The notes below the pieces were generated by a model. The model was not told the origin of the DNA, made no database searches, and saw only the letters and a list, made by a program, of their open reading frames with translations. The translations under genes were made by a program, and so were the position numbers. Shown one piece after another: positions 16,814-25,356 of a stretch of 64,000 bases of DNA. The stretch is taken from assembly GCF_018403245.1 (NCBI RefSeq), contig NZ_BOSH01000002.1, positions 62,001 through 126,000 of the forward strand, read 5' to 3'. How positions within the stretch are numbered: position 1 is the first letter of the stretch; the number at the start of each line of letters is the position of its first letter. The stretch comes from Paenibacillus sp. J2TS4. GTDB taxonomy: Bacteria > Bacillota > Bacilli > Paenibacillales > NBRC-103111.

Positions 16814-17650
16814 TTGCTGCTTGTTCGCAAAAATTTTGCAAAAATTATTACGACTGTAGTTATGGCAGGGATATCCGTCATCTTCCTGATTCCATTAATA
16901 TGGATGGTGTCGGCGGCCTTCAAGTTTGAAAAAGATGTGATGCGCTTTCCGATTCAATGGATTCCCGAGAAGATCAACGTGCTGTACAACTTTAAAACCG
17001 TCTGGATGGGGAAAGTGCCTTTTTATCACTTTTATGCTAACTCGTTGCTAGTTGCGGTCATTACGACATGCATTGCCCTTGTTATATCGTCGATGTCGGC
17101 TTACGCCTTGACCAAATTGCGGTTCCGGGGAAGAAATCTGGTGTTTCTGGCCCTTATATCGTTTATGATTATACCGGACCAGGCGACGCTGATTCCGCGG
17201 TTCCTGCTGATCCGCTGGTTCGGCCTTTACGATACGCATGCCGCGCTGATTCTGATGAGCATGTTTTCGATCTATTTCACTTTTCTGCTGCGCCAGTTCA
17301 TGGCCGGTGTCAGCGACGAATTTATCGAAGCGGCGAAGATTGACGGCGCGGGCCATATCCGAACGTTCGTGTCCATTATGCTCCCGCTATGCAAGCCGGT
17401 GCTGGCCACCGTGGCGATCATTAAATTTATTTGGACCTGGAACGATTACCAGAATCCGCTCATTTTCCTGCTTAGTAAGGAACTGTATACGATTCCGCTT
17501 GGAATGACGCTATTTAGGGATGATTATACGAACAATTATGCGATTATGATGATGGCCGCCTTGTCAGCCATTGTTCCGCTGGTGATCGTCTTTATTACGA
17601 TGCAGAGACAAGTCATTAACGGGATTTCGCTCGGCGGTGTGAAGGGCTGA
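16814..17650 (+). CDS. Carbohydrate ABC transporter permease, MalG/UgpE type (278 aa)
   Basis: Second CUT1 permease, six helices, EAA loop EAAKIDGAGHIRTFVSIML and the usual C-terminus GGVKG. TTG start supported by AGGAGGG 7 bases upstream. Forms the heterodimeric channel with the product of the gene before it. Confidence 0.92.
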   Translation: MLLVRKNFAKIITTVVMAGISVIFLIPLIWMVSAAFKFEKDVMRFPIQWIPEKINVLYNFKTVWMGKVPFYHFYANSLLVAVITTCIALVISSMSAYALTKLRFRGRNLVFLALISFMIIPDQATLIPRFLLIRWFGLYDTHAALILMSMFSIYFTFLLRQFMAGVSDEFIEAAKIDGAGHIRTFVSIMLPLCKPVLATVAIIKFIWTWNDYQNPLIFLLSKELYTIPLGMTLFRDDYTNNYAIMMMAALSAIVPLVIVFITMQRQVINGISLGGVKG

Positions 17651-17664
17651 GTTCGGCGCAAAAG

Positions 17665-17701
17665 GTCAAAATCGTCTGCCCAGGACCTCAAAATTTTGCA
17701 C
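17665..17701 (+). promoter_or_regulatory. Candidate YesN-like site before the binding-protein gene
   Basis: Two halves in direct repeat: GTCAAAAT at 17665 and CTCAAAATTTTGCAC at 17687-17701, 22 bases apart, the same period as at 15761. A TATACT -10 follows near 17724. A separate promoter here would let the binding protein be made in excess over the permeases. Confidence 0.68.
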
Positions 17702-17777
17702 TTGGCCGCGGACGTCCGTGTTTATACTGATGTTGAAAGTTATTCGAACCATATATAGTAACGGGGGTTGAAGCAAA

Positions 17778-19163
17778 ATGAACCAAAAAAGCAAACGCGG
17801 TATTTCATTATTGCTTAGTCTGTCGCTGATGCTGATCCTGTTGTTGAGCGCATGCGGCAAATCCGGCTCCGAGCCGGGGACCGGCGACTCAGGCAATGCC
17901 GGCGGGAATCAGGAACAAGTGACCATCAAGTATTACAACTGGGACAACGAGGCGCAGTCAGTCAGCACCGATGCCATGCTGGAAGAGTTCATGAAAGAAA
18001 ATCCGGATATCAAGGTCGAGCATGTCGTGCTCGTTCCCGGCGATTCCGTGGAAATGATGAAGAAGCTCGATTTTCTCATTTCTTCCGGGGAAGCGGTCGA
18101 CGTAGTGCAGTTGCCGAGCCTCAGCGACGTTCTCTTGCGGGCGAGCCGGGGCGCGCTGACTCCGTTGAATGAGTTCTACGAGAAAAACAACCTGGTGCCC
18201 GAAGACGAATATTATGTCAATCCGAAAATTGACGGCAAATATTACGGCATGCAGTACACGAAGAGCGTCAATTACGTGATGTTGAACAAAGACATGCTGG
18301 ATGAGGCAGGGCTTCCGGTGCCGACCTACGGCTGGACTTGGGACGATTTCCGCGATTATGCCAAGAAGCTGACCCAAGGAGAAGGCGTGGACAAGCGTTA
18401 CGGCACGTACTTTCACACTTGGGAGCTGTACATGAACGCTCCGGCGCAGACAGTAATGAAGGATCCGTTCCTTTACAGCGACGGGACGACGATTATGGCG
18501 GATCCGACGTACAAGTACTTCTTCCAATTGCGCAAAGATATGGAGGAAGTAGACAAATCCGCGAAGCCTTATGCGGACGTGCTGGCCGCCAAGCTGAACT
18601 ACCGGACGGAATTTTTCAACGAAGAAGCCGCAATGATTCTCACCGGCAATTGGACGATTCCCGATGCGGGCAATCAGGAGCAATATCCGCACCAGTTCAC
18701 AACGGCGTTCGCTCCGGTGCCGCTGCCGCCGCAAGGGGCCGAGCCTAAAGAATACGAGGGCGGCAAGTATTTTACCAGCGGCTCCCAAGTGGCGATGGGC
18801 GCGACTTCCAAGCATAAAGACGCGGCGTTCCAATTGATGAGATTCATGACTACAGCCGATTCGCCGGCGAGAGCCGAATTCTCCGGTTGGAAAAAAGCGA
18901 ATAACAACGCGATTCTGGACCGACTGATTGCCGGCAAGGAAGAATGGTATGATGTAGACTCCTTGAGAAATTCGGTTGCTGGAGAGGAGATCCAATTTTT
19001 GGACGGTTCGCAAGTGATGACGACGGCTTCGGCGGAATTGACGAAAATTATCAACGATGGATTCAGCAAATTTATGCTGAGCAATGCGTCGATCGACGAA
19101 GTGCAGAAATGGATGGTCGATGAAGCGACGAAAATTATCAATGAAAAAGGAACTATTAAATAA
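17778..19163 (+). CDS. Extracellular sugar-binding lipoprotein (461 aa)
   Basis: CUT1 family 1 solute-binding protein. Lipoprotein signal with lipobox LLSAC, Gly/Ser-rich tether, then the two-lobe fold with typical blocks (KYYNWDNEAQS, EFMKENPDIKVE, YYGMQYTKSVNYVMLNKDML, AMILTGNWTIPDAG). Anchored outside the membrane it delivers the ligand to the two permeases just upstream. The ligand is likely a plant or fungal oligosaccharide, but the sequence does not fix it. Confidence 0.93.
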   Translation: MNQKSKRGISLLLSLSLMLILLLSACGKSGSEPGTGDSGNAGGNQEQVTIKYYNWDNEAQSVSTDAMLEEFMKENPDIKVEHVVLVPGDSVEMMKKLDFLISSGEAVDVVQLPSLSDVLLRASRGALTPLNEFYEKNNLVPEDEYYVNPKIDGKYYGMQYTKSVNYVMLNKDMLDEAGLPVPTYGWTWDDFRDYAKKLTQGEGVDKRYGTYFHTWELYMNAPAQTVMKDPFLYSDGTTIMADPTYKYFFQLRKDMEEVDKSAKPYADVLAAKLNYRTEFFNEEAAMILTGNWTIPDAGNQEQYPHQFTTAFAPVPLPPQGAEPKEYEGGKYFTSGSQVAMGATSKHKDAAFQLMRFMTTADSPARAEFSGWKKANNNAILDRLIAGKEEWYDVDSLRNSVAGEEIQFLDGSQVMTTASAELTKIINDGFSKFMLSNASIDEVQKWMVDEATKIINEKGTIK

Positions 19164-19196
19164 TTGAATTTTGCCGAGCTTTTGAGAACTCAGACT

Positions 19197-19220
19197 AAGC
19201 CCCCGTTCGGGGGCTTTTTT
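19197..19220 (+). terminator. Rho-independent terminator
   Basis: AGCCCCC, loop GTTC, GGGGGCT, then TTTTT. Ends the sugar uptake unit and marks the edge before the AT-rich block. Confidence 0.92.
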
Positions 19221-19422
19221 CAGTTAGTGGCAATTTTCACTCATCAAGAGTAGGCGTACGAGAGTTTATCTAAAACAGCCCCGATCATTTTCATCCCAAC
19301 GGAGTGTCCACTTTCTTGACAGAGGTCCAGTATATCCAATAAGAAATTTAGTATGAACTTGAAGCGATCACTGAAAAAGTGAAATATAATAGTGGTACTA
19401 AGAAAAGATTGGAAGTGAAAAC

Positions 19423-20118
19423 GTGCAAAAGAATATTCTACTTGTAGAAGATGATATAGATATTTGTAAGTTGGTTACAAGTCACTTGGAACAGGAGAAT
19501 TTTACAATATTCACTGCATTTGACGGAGAAGAGGCTTTAACTCTTCTTGGAAAAAACAAGGTTGATTTGATCTTGCTTGATTTAATGCTTCCTAAGTTAA
19601 GCGGAATGGACTTTTTGAAACAGATAAGATCAACAAATTTAATTCCTGTACTAATAATTTCAGCAAAAGGAAGTGACATAGATAAAGCGTTAGGCCTCGG
19701 TTTTGGAGCTGACGATTATATTAGCAAGCCCTTTTCCATGATAGAACTAACCGCCAGGGTACATGCTGCTATTCGGAGGGCAACGCAATATCTTCCGAAA
19801 GAGAATCAATCTAAACCTACTACCCTTCATTTTAAGGAGCTTTCCCTTGATCTAAACACCTTTTCTGCACGAGTTAAGGATAAATCTGTCCAACTTACAT
19901 CAAAGGAGTTTCATATGTTAAAGCTGTTTATGACAAATCAAAGCAGAGTTTTTACAAAGGAGCAAATTTACCATTCTATTTGGGAAGATGACTATTATGG
20001 AAATGAAAATGTGATAAATGTACATATCAGAAGGCTTCGGGAAAAAATTGAAGACGATCCGTCTAACCCAAAGTATATTCAGACAATTTGGGGGATCGGA
20101 TATAAATTGGGTGAATAG
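19423..20118 (+). CDS. Response regulator, OmpR/PhoB family (231 aa)
   Basis: Receiver domain with EDD acidic residues, phospho-acceptor Asp in LILLDLMLPKLSG and Lys in YISKPFS; C-terminal winged helix (LTSKEFHMLKLFMTNQSRVF, NVINVHIRRLREKIE). GTG start; TATAAT at 19385-19390 is the likely -10. Paired with the kinase 3 bases downstream and followed by a BcrAB-like ABC transporter, the arrangement used for sensing and expelling cell-wall-active peptides. The base composition is much more AT-rich than the genes before it. Confidence 0.92.
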   Translation: MQKNILLVEDDIDICKLVTSHLEQENFTIFTAFDGEEALTLLGKNKVDLILLDLMLPKLSGMDFLKQIRSTNLIPVLIISAKGSDIDKALGLGFGADDYISKPFSMIELTARVHAAIRRATQYLPKENQSKPTTLHFKELSLDLNTFSARVKDKSVQLTSKEFHMLKLFMTNQSRVFTKEQIYHSIWEDDYYGNENVINVHIRRLREKIEDDPSNPKYIQTIWGIGYKLGE

Positions 20119-20121
20119 CTT

Positions 20122-21057
20122 ATGGTCTTAGTATTTGGCTTAATCGTTATTGTGTTAGTTGTTATCAATGTGTTGCAATACCTTTCCCGAAGAAAATTGA
20201 ACCAAGACCTGCAAGGAATAATTGAAAAAGTAGCCGACATTTTGGAACAAGCGTCTGCAGAAAAAGTGTTCATTCAAACAGACCAAAAAAATATTCAACT
20301 TCTCCTTATTCAAATCAACCGTCTCTTGGACAATAACCAAAAGGTAATTGCGGATTATTCAAAGACAAAAGAAAGTTTAAGAAAAATGCTCTCCAATATG
20401 TCACATGATTTGAAAACTCCACTGACTGTTATTTTGGGCTATGTAGAAAAATTAAAACTGGATCAAGAGATGACCGAGAAAGAGCGGAATGAGATCACTT
20501 TTCGCCTTCACCAAAAAACGTTAAGTGTAATTGCTCTAATGAATAAATTTTTTGACCTTGTAAAAATAGAATCGGATGATTATGCAATTCCTCTAAGCAG
20601 GATATCAATCAATGAAATTTGTCGGAAAAATGTGTTGGAATTTTTTGAGTTGTTACAAGAAACAGGTCTTCAGGTTGAGATTGACATTCCAGAACAACCA
20701 TATTATATCCTTGGAAACGAAGAGGCGTTAAATCGCATACTCAGCAATTTAATCTCTAACTCCATTCGGTATGGAAGTGATGGTGGAGTGTTTGGTTTAA
20801 CGCTTCGAGAAGATGGAAAATACATGGCAATAGACATTTGGGATAAAGGAAAAGGAATATCCGAGGTACATCAAGATCGGGTGTTTGAACGGTTATATAC
20901 GTTAGATGATGCAAGAAATCCGCAATTTCTGGGAAGTGGCCTTGGGTTAAGTATTACAAAACGATTAACGGAATCCATGAAGGGTTCTATTCATCTAAGC
21001 AGTAAGCCGTATAAAAAAACGGTCTTTACTTGTGTATTTAAACGTATTACGTATTAA
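20122..21057 (+). CDS. Sensor histidine kinase (311 aa) of peptide-antibiotic type
   Basis: One N-terminal membrane helix (VFGLIVIVLVVINVLQYL) with almost no extracytoplasmic part, coiled linker, HisKA with His in NMSHDLKTPLTVILGY, and HATPase with N-box NRILSNLISNSIRYG and G-boxes DKGKGI and GSGLGLSI. The lack of an outside domain fits intramembrane-sensing kinases that respond through a partner ABC transporter. It lies 3 bases after its response regulator gene. Confidence 0.9.
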   Translation: MVLVFGLIVIVLVVINVLQYLSRRKLNQDLQGIIEKVADILEQASAEKVFIQTDQKNIQLLLIQINRLLDNNQKVIADYSKTKESLRKMLSNMSHDLKTPLTVILGYVEKLKLDQEMTEKERNEITFRLHQKTLSVIALMNKFFDLVKIESDDYAIPLSRISINEICRKNVLEFFELLQETGLQVEIDIPEQPYYILGNEEALNRILSNLISNSIRYGSDGGVFGLTLREDGKYMAIDIWDKGKGISEVHQDRVFERLYTLDDARNPQFLGSGLGLSITKRLTESMKGSIHLSSKPYKKTVFTCVFKRITY

Positions 21058-21186
21058 TTTTTTAAGAAGAGGTGTTCTGTTAGACCTGCCTTAACGGTTG
21101 AAAAGTATTTAAGAAATTTGTAAGGAATGAGAAAGAAAAATGTTATAACTGTTCCTTATGATGAAAGTAGTAAGGGAGGTAAAAAA

Positions 21187-22110
21187 ATGAATGATGTCAT
21201 TCGAACAAGGGGGCTAACGAAAAAAGCTAATGGTAGAGAGCTTGTTTCTAATATCAACCTTCATATTAAAAAGGGAGAAATTTATGGTTTCCTCGGTCAA
21301 AATGGAGCCGGGAAAACAACCATTATGAAAATGCTCACTGGATTAATGATTCCCACAAGTGGAGAAATAGAATTATTTGGTCACTTGTTGACAGAAAAGT
21401 CGAAATCGGATTTAAAACGGGTCGGAAGTATCATTGAATATCCCATCTTTTTTGATCATTTAACCGCCATTGAAAATGTAAAACTTCATTGTGAATATTT
21501 AGGGTTTTATGATGATAAAGCTGTAAGAGAAGCCTTGGATTTGGTTCACTTAAAGGGTATTGAAAAAAAGCAAGTGAAGAACTTTTCACTCGGGATGAAG
21601 CAGCGATTGGGGATTGCCAGAGCGATCATCACGAAGCCTGAACTAATTGTTTTAGATGAACCAACCAATGGGCTGGATCCAATAGGAATCAAGGATGTTC
21701 GTGATTTAATCCTTATGCTTAATAAGGATTACGGGATTACCTTTCTTCTTTCAAGTCATATTTTAGGTGAAATGGAACAGATTGTGGACAGGATCGGTGT
21801 GATTAATAACGGAAAGTTATTAAATGAAGTCACTTTAGCGGATATTCGAAAGCAACGAACGGATTATATTGAGCTTGTAACGACGGATGTAGAAAAAACA
21901 GTTTATTTACTTGAAAGTGAACTCCAGATTTCCAATATGAAAATCATCCAAGATAAAAAAATTCGAATTTACGATTGGACACAATCACCAAATGCCATCT
22001 CCAAGATGTTGGTCTTACATGATATAGGGATAGAAGAAATTCAAAAACATACGAGTTCATTGGAAGACTATTTTTATAAGCTAATTAATGAGGGTGGCCA
22101 TATTGAATAA
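21187..22110 (+). CDS. ABC transporter ATP-binding protein, BcrA/lantibiotic immunity type (307 aa)
   Basis: Walker A GQNGAGKTT, signature FSLGMKQRLG (variant LSGGQ), Walker B LIVLDEPTNGLDP and H-loop SSHIL. The C-terminal tail of about 90 residues is as in BcrA-like proteins that work with a small permease. Start 21187 has GGGAGG. The next gene overlaps its end, so the two subunits are co-made. Probable role: export or removal of bacitracin-like or lantibiotic peptides. Confidence 0.92.
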   Translation: MNDVIRTRGLTKKANGRELVSNINLHIKKGEIYGFLGQNGAGKTTIMKMLTGLMIPTSGEIELFGHLLTEKSKSDLKRVGSIIEYPIFFDHLTAIENVKLHCEYLGFYDDKAVREALDLVHLKGIEKKQVKNFSLGMKQRLGIARAIITKPELIVLDEPTNGLDPIGIKDVRDLILMLNKDYGITFLLSSHILGEMEQIVDRIGVINNGKLLNEVTLADIRKQRTDYIELVTTDVEKTVYLLESELQISNMKIIQDKKIRIYDWTQSPNAISKMLVLHDIGIEEIQKHTSSLEDYFYKLINEGGHIE

Positions 22111-22780
22111 ACTAGTAAAGCTGGAATGGAGAAAATTAAAACAAAAATCTATTTTGGGTGAGGTAGCCATTTACTGGTTTATTCTTATGTTGTTGCCGGT
22201 GTTTTTTATAAAAATGGTAAGCGCTGATTTTGGACAGAACTTTGATTCTCTGTTCGAACTTATCCAATCCATCCAGAGGGGGTTAGTCCTGTTTGGAGCA
22301 TCGATGATCAGTCAGGTTTTCATAGAGGAATATAAAAATAAAACCATCACGCTCTCCTTCGGGTATCCGATTAGCAGAAGAAAACTGTTTGCGGCAAAAG
22401 TGTTGTTTATCGCCCTTTTTATCTTTATGACTACCATTGCCTCTTTTCTATTGACAGGTGTGGCAACATATTTGCTTAACCAAATGTTTCCTATTATATA
22501 TTTTTCAATAACGGGATCGAATATTGTAAGTTACTTTAGTGGTATGATTGTCGGATCGTTTATTGTCACGCTAATTAGTTTCATCCCGCTTTTTTTCTTT
22601 GCAATTTGGAAAAGAGCAACGGTTTCAACCGTAATCTGCGCAATAATAGCAATGAATTTACCAAACCTTTCCTCGATTTTTCATTTTAATAATGAGCTTA
22701 TCATAGTAATACTGTGTTCAATAGGGGCGCTAAGTTTATTCCTTTCTATAAAGACAGCTGACAGGATAGGAGAGATTTAG
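22103..22780 (+). CDS. ABC-2 type permease, BcrB-like (about 225 aa)
   Basis: Six hydrophobic segments; N-terminus NKLVKLEWRKLKQKS is typical of the first cytoplasmic helix of BcrB/lantibiotic immunity permeases. TTG at 22103 has GAGGGTGG six bases before it and is preferred to ATG at 22088. It overlaps the ATPase gene by 8 bases. Together they make the membrane complex of the AT-rich block. Confidence 0.85.
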   Translation: MNKLVKLEWRKLKQKSILGEVAIYWFILMLLPVFFIKMVSADFGQNFDSLFELIQSIQRGLVLFGASMISQVFIEEYKNKTITLSFGYPISRRKLFAAKVLFIALFIFMTTIASFLLTGVATYLLNQMFPIIYFSITGSNIVSYFSGMIVGSFIVTLISFIPLFFFAIWKRATVSTVICAIIAMNLPNLSSIFHFNNELIIVILCSIGALSLFLSIKTADRIGEI

Positions 22781-22817
22781 TTGTGTGTATTACATAATAT
22801 ACGAGAGGGGTTTTTAA

Positions 22818-23093
22818 ATGGAAATTCGTTTAGTGAAAGGTTCAGATCCTGAATATCGAAAAAATAACATTGGCAAGAAACTTTATAATGAATTTTATAA
22901 TGTTGTTAAAGAGAATGGCAGAAACATTGTCCGCTGTGTAACGTCCCCTGTGAACAAAGTTTCGATTGCCTATCACATCAAGATGGGATTTGAAATTGAA
23001 AAAGGAAACAAAGAAGTTGATGGAGTTTCTGTTTTTGCTGATTATGACGGACCAAATCAAGATAGGGTTTTATTTGCTAAGAAATTAGACTAA
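22818..23093 (+). pseudogene. GNAT acetyltransferase with internal in-frame deletion (91 codons)
   Basis: The first ten residues ([10 protein letters not shown]) look like a GNAT start; the next ([16 protein letters not shown]) are already the acetyl-CoA loop of motif A, and motif B ([20 protein letters not shown]) and the C-terminus follow. Relatives are about 150 residues; some 60 residues that form the acceptor half of the fold are missing in frame. It has a good ribosome site (AGAGGGG). Acetyl-CoA binding might survive, activity is doubtful. Confidence 0.7.
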
Positions 23094-23151
23094 ATGAAAC
23101 AAGACCAAATGGGGGAGAAATTATTGGAAGAAAGGGGGAAGGAGAAACAAA

Positions 23152-23964
23152 ATGAGCAACAAAATCAAAGCAACAAAAATGGTTATCATCGTATTAGTCT
23201 ATTATCTTGTCACTTTGTTTGCTGCGGGATTTTTTGGGCTTATACAACCCGATACCGGAATCCCGACCGAGGTTATTCAGCTGACACAGTTTGGTCCAAC
23301 GTTCGGCGTTGTCATTATCATGTTGCTATTTAGGCGACACTCCCTTCATATTGCATCCGGGTTTCGTTTTAATTCAAATATCCTCCGCCGTTTGCTGATT
23401 GTCCTTGCATCGATAGTATTTGTATTTGCAATAGCGATAGGCTGGTATCGGGTATGGGGTGTTTCCGTAGATTTTGTTCACCCCTCAGATCTGTCGAGCC
23501 CGTTTTGGCTGATCATCATTGCACAATTTATCGGAGCTGCAGGTGAAGAATTTGGCTGGCGGTGTTTTCTTCAACCCTTCCTACAGACCCGTTTAAGAGT
23601 GCTTAATGCCTCTTTGCTTGTCGGTTTGTTATGGGGTATTTGGCATGTTGGTATTTTTTCTGAAGGTTTCATGTTTGCCGGTTTATTTATTTTATCGACT
23701 GTTTCCATGTCAGTATTTCTCGGAGAGTTGTTGAGTAGGGCAAAAGGGAACCATCTCATGTTAGCAGTATCGTTTCATGCATTGATGAATCTGGGAATGT
23801 TATTACTATTTGATGAAGAAAACGGAAGTCTTTTTGCCATGGCAGCTCTTGCGGGGGCCGTGATGATTTTAGCTTTGAGTTTGCTGCTTTTCAGGTGGAG
23901 AACCAAGTATAATAAATTTCCGCGAAAAGATAGACATGATTATTCGGTGATTCCACGGAAATAA
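23152..23964 (+). CDS. CPBP-family intramembrane metalloprotease (270 aa)
   Basis: Seven or eight membrane helices with the conserved motifs of the CPBP (CAAX protease/Abi, Rce1-like) family: EEFGWR (the glutamates of motif 1), GIWHVGIF (His of motif 2) and FHALMN (motif 3). In lantibiotic and bacteriocin loci such proteins give self-protection or process peptides; its place after BcrAB-like genes fits that. Ribosome site GGGGGAAGGAG before the ATG. Confidence 0.9.
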   Translation: MSNKIKATKMVIIVLVYYLVTLFAAGFFGLIQPDTGIPTEVIQLTQFGPTFGVVIIMLLFRRHSLHIASGFRFNSNILRRLLIVLASIVFVFAIAIGWYRVWGVSVDFVHPSDLSSPFWLIIIAQFIGAAGEEFGWRCFLQPFLQTRLRVLNASLLVGLLWGIWHVGIFSEGFMFAGLFILSTVSMSVFLGELLSRAKGNHLMLAVSFHALMNLGMLLLFDEENGSLFAMAALAGAVMILALSLLLFRWRTKYNKFPRKDRHDYSVIPRK

Positions 23965-24036
23965 AGAAATTTCTGAAATATTACCAGTTGAGCTTTATGT
24001 GAATATATCATTTTAGACGAGAGGAGTTTGTAGTTG

Positions 24037-24822
24037 ATGGGCGATTTGAATAACGAAAAAATACCGAAGGAAGCGATTCAAGCATTAAAAATTGTAGAGG
24101 AGTTACTTGGCAGTGAGGTAGTCGCGGTATATCTATTTGGTTCTGCCGTAATTGGTGGCTTGCGCATTAACAGTGATGTAGATGTCCTAGTGGTCGTAAA
24201 TCATAGTTTACCTGAATTAACTCGAAGAAAACTAACAGACAGACTAATGCTTATATCTGGAAAGATTGGAAATACAGATTCTGTGAGACCACTTGAAGTC
24301 ACGGTTATAAATCATGGAGATGTTGTACCTTGGCGATACCCGCCAAAAAACGAGTTTATCTATGGTGAGTGGCTCAGGGATGAGTTGGAGAAAGGACAAA
24401 TCCAGGAACCAACTTATGACCCTGATTTGGCTATTGTTTTAGCACAAGTAAGAAAGAATAGCGTTTCACTTTTTGGTCCTGATGCTTCAGATATACTTGA
24501 ACCCGTGCCAATGACAGATATTCGAAGAGCGATTAGGGAGTCTTTGCCAGGGTTAATTGAGGGTATCAAGGGTGACGAACGCAACGTCATTTTAACCTTA
24601 GCCCGAATGTGGCTGACAGTGGCTGTTGGTGAAATTTCTCCAAAAGATGTGGCTGCAGAATGGGCTATACCTCGGTTGCCTAAAGAACATGCGACTTTAC
24701 TTGACTTAGCTAGAAAAGCCTATCGGGGAGAGTATGTTGATAAGTGGGAAGGACTGGACTCCGGGGTGACAGCACTCGTTAATCATATGAAAAACTCTAT
24801 AGAGTCTTATCTTAATAGCTGA
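24037..24822 (+). CDS. Aminoglycoside nucleotidyltransferase, ANT(9)/AadA-like (261 aa)
   Basis: Nucleotidyltransferase core GSAVIGGLRINSDVDVLVVV carries the GS and DxD metal-binding motif; the C-terminal helical domain (ARMWLTVAVGEISPKDVAAE) is typical of AadA/ANT(9). The family adenylates spectinomycin, and AadA members also streptomycin, in the cytoplasm. Start 24037 has GAGAGGAG; a TTG three bases before is less likely. AT-rich like its neighbours and part of the same transferred-looking block. The exact drug range cannot be read from sequence. Confidence 0.9.
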   Translation: MGDLNNEKIPKEAIQALKIVEELLGSEVVAVYLFGSAVIGGLRINSDVDVLVVVNHSLPELTRRKLTDRLMLISGKIGNTDSVRPLEVTVINHGDVVPWRYPPKNEFIYGEWLRDELEKGQIQEPTYDPDLAIVLAQVRKNSVSLFGPDASDILEPVPMTDIRRAIRESLPGLIEGIKGDERNVILTLARMWLTVAVGEISPKDVAAEWAIPRLPKEHATLLDLARKAYRGEYVDKWEGLDSGVTALVNHMKNSIESYLNS

Positions 24823-24960
24823 GCATGATCTCAAAAAAGCGATAACAATGCAATGCAAATATAGACGTATTTTCCTGTAAATTTGTTCAAATGGATGTGG
24901 TGCAGCTTTGAAATAAAGTCTGATAAATAATTCCGCATAACCCCAAAGTTGATGGTAAAT

Positions 24961-25000
24961 AAAAAGAATCCATTTTTTAAAAAAATGGATTCTTTTGCGG
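24961..25000. terminator. Strong, probably two-way terminator
   Basis: AAAGAATCCATTTTTT and its complement form a 15-bp or longer stem with A-runs before and T-runs after, so it can work on both strands. It lies in a 534-base gap that otherwise holds only the MarR remnant below. Confidence 0.8.
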
Positions 25001-25146
25001 AACCGATGTTCAAACTCCTTAATCGCTAGTCGATAGTGACATCCAGTTAAGTTAGATTAGAGGATCACGACTTTCTGATCTAATCGCGGTAAAATCTCTT
25101 AGAGAACTTAGGGAGAAATAACAAAAGAAAATTTCATTCAAGTGGT

Positions 25147-25346
25147 CTATTTGAGTGAGCGTCTTCGGTCATTGGGATCTTTTACCCGGCGGGCGAATCC
25201 AGCTTGTTCCAATCTGTCAATCACTCCTGTAATCGCACCAATAGTCAGGTTACTTTCCTCAGCAAGATCTCCTGCAGTCAATGTTGTTTGTAGAGTTCTC
25301 CATTTCAAATTTAAGTAATCCAACTTGCAAGCATCGCCTCTTTAAC
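25147..25346 (-). pseudogene. MarR-family regulator remnant
   Basis: On the minus strand an open stretch reads LTAGDLAEESNLTIGAITGV then IDRLEQAGFARRVKDPNDRR and stops. This is the winged helix and wing of MarR proteins. There is no start and the dimerisation helices on both sides are missing. It lies directly downstream of the LysR gene in the same direction. Confidence 0.75.
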
Positions 25347-25356
25347 AGGTCGGCTT

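Noticed and set aside
17958..19013. Long minus-strand open frame (351 codons) opposite the sugar-binding lipoprotein gene
   Set aside because: Shadow of the strongly biased codons of the plus-strand gene; no ribosome site and no recognisable motif.
19286..19335. Sequence resembling an insertion sequence end (GTGTCCACTTTCTTGACA)
   Set aside because: No matching inverted copy or transposase found nearby; could be a chance promoter-like sequence.
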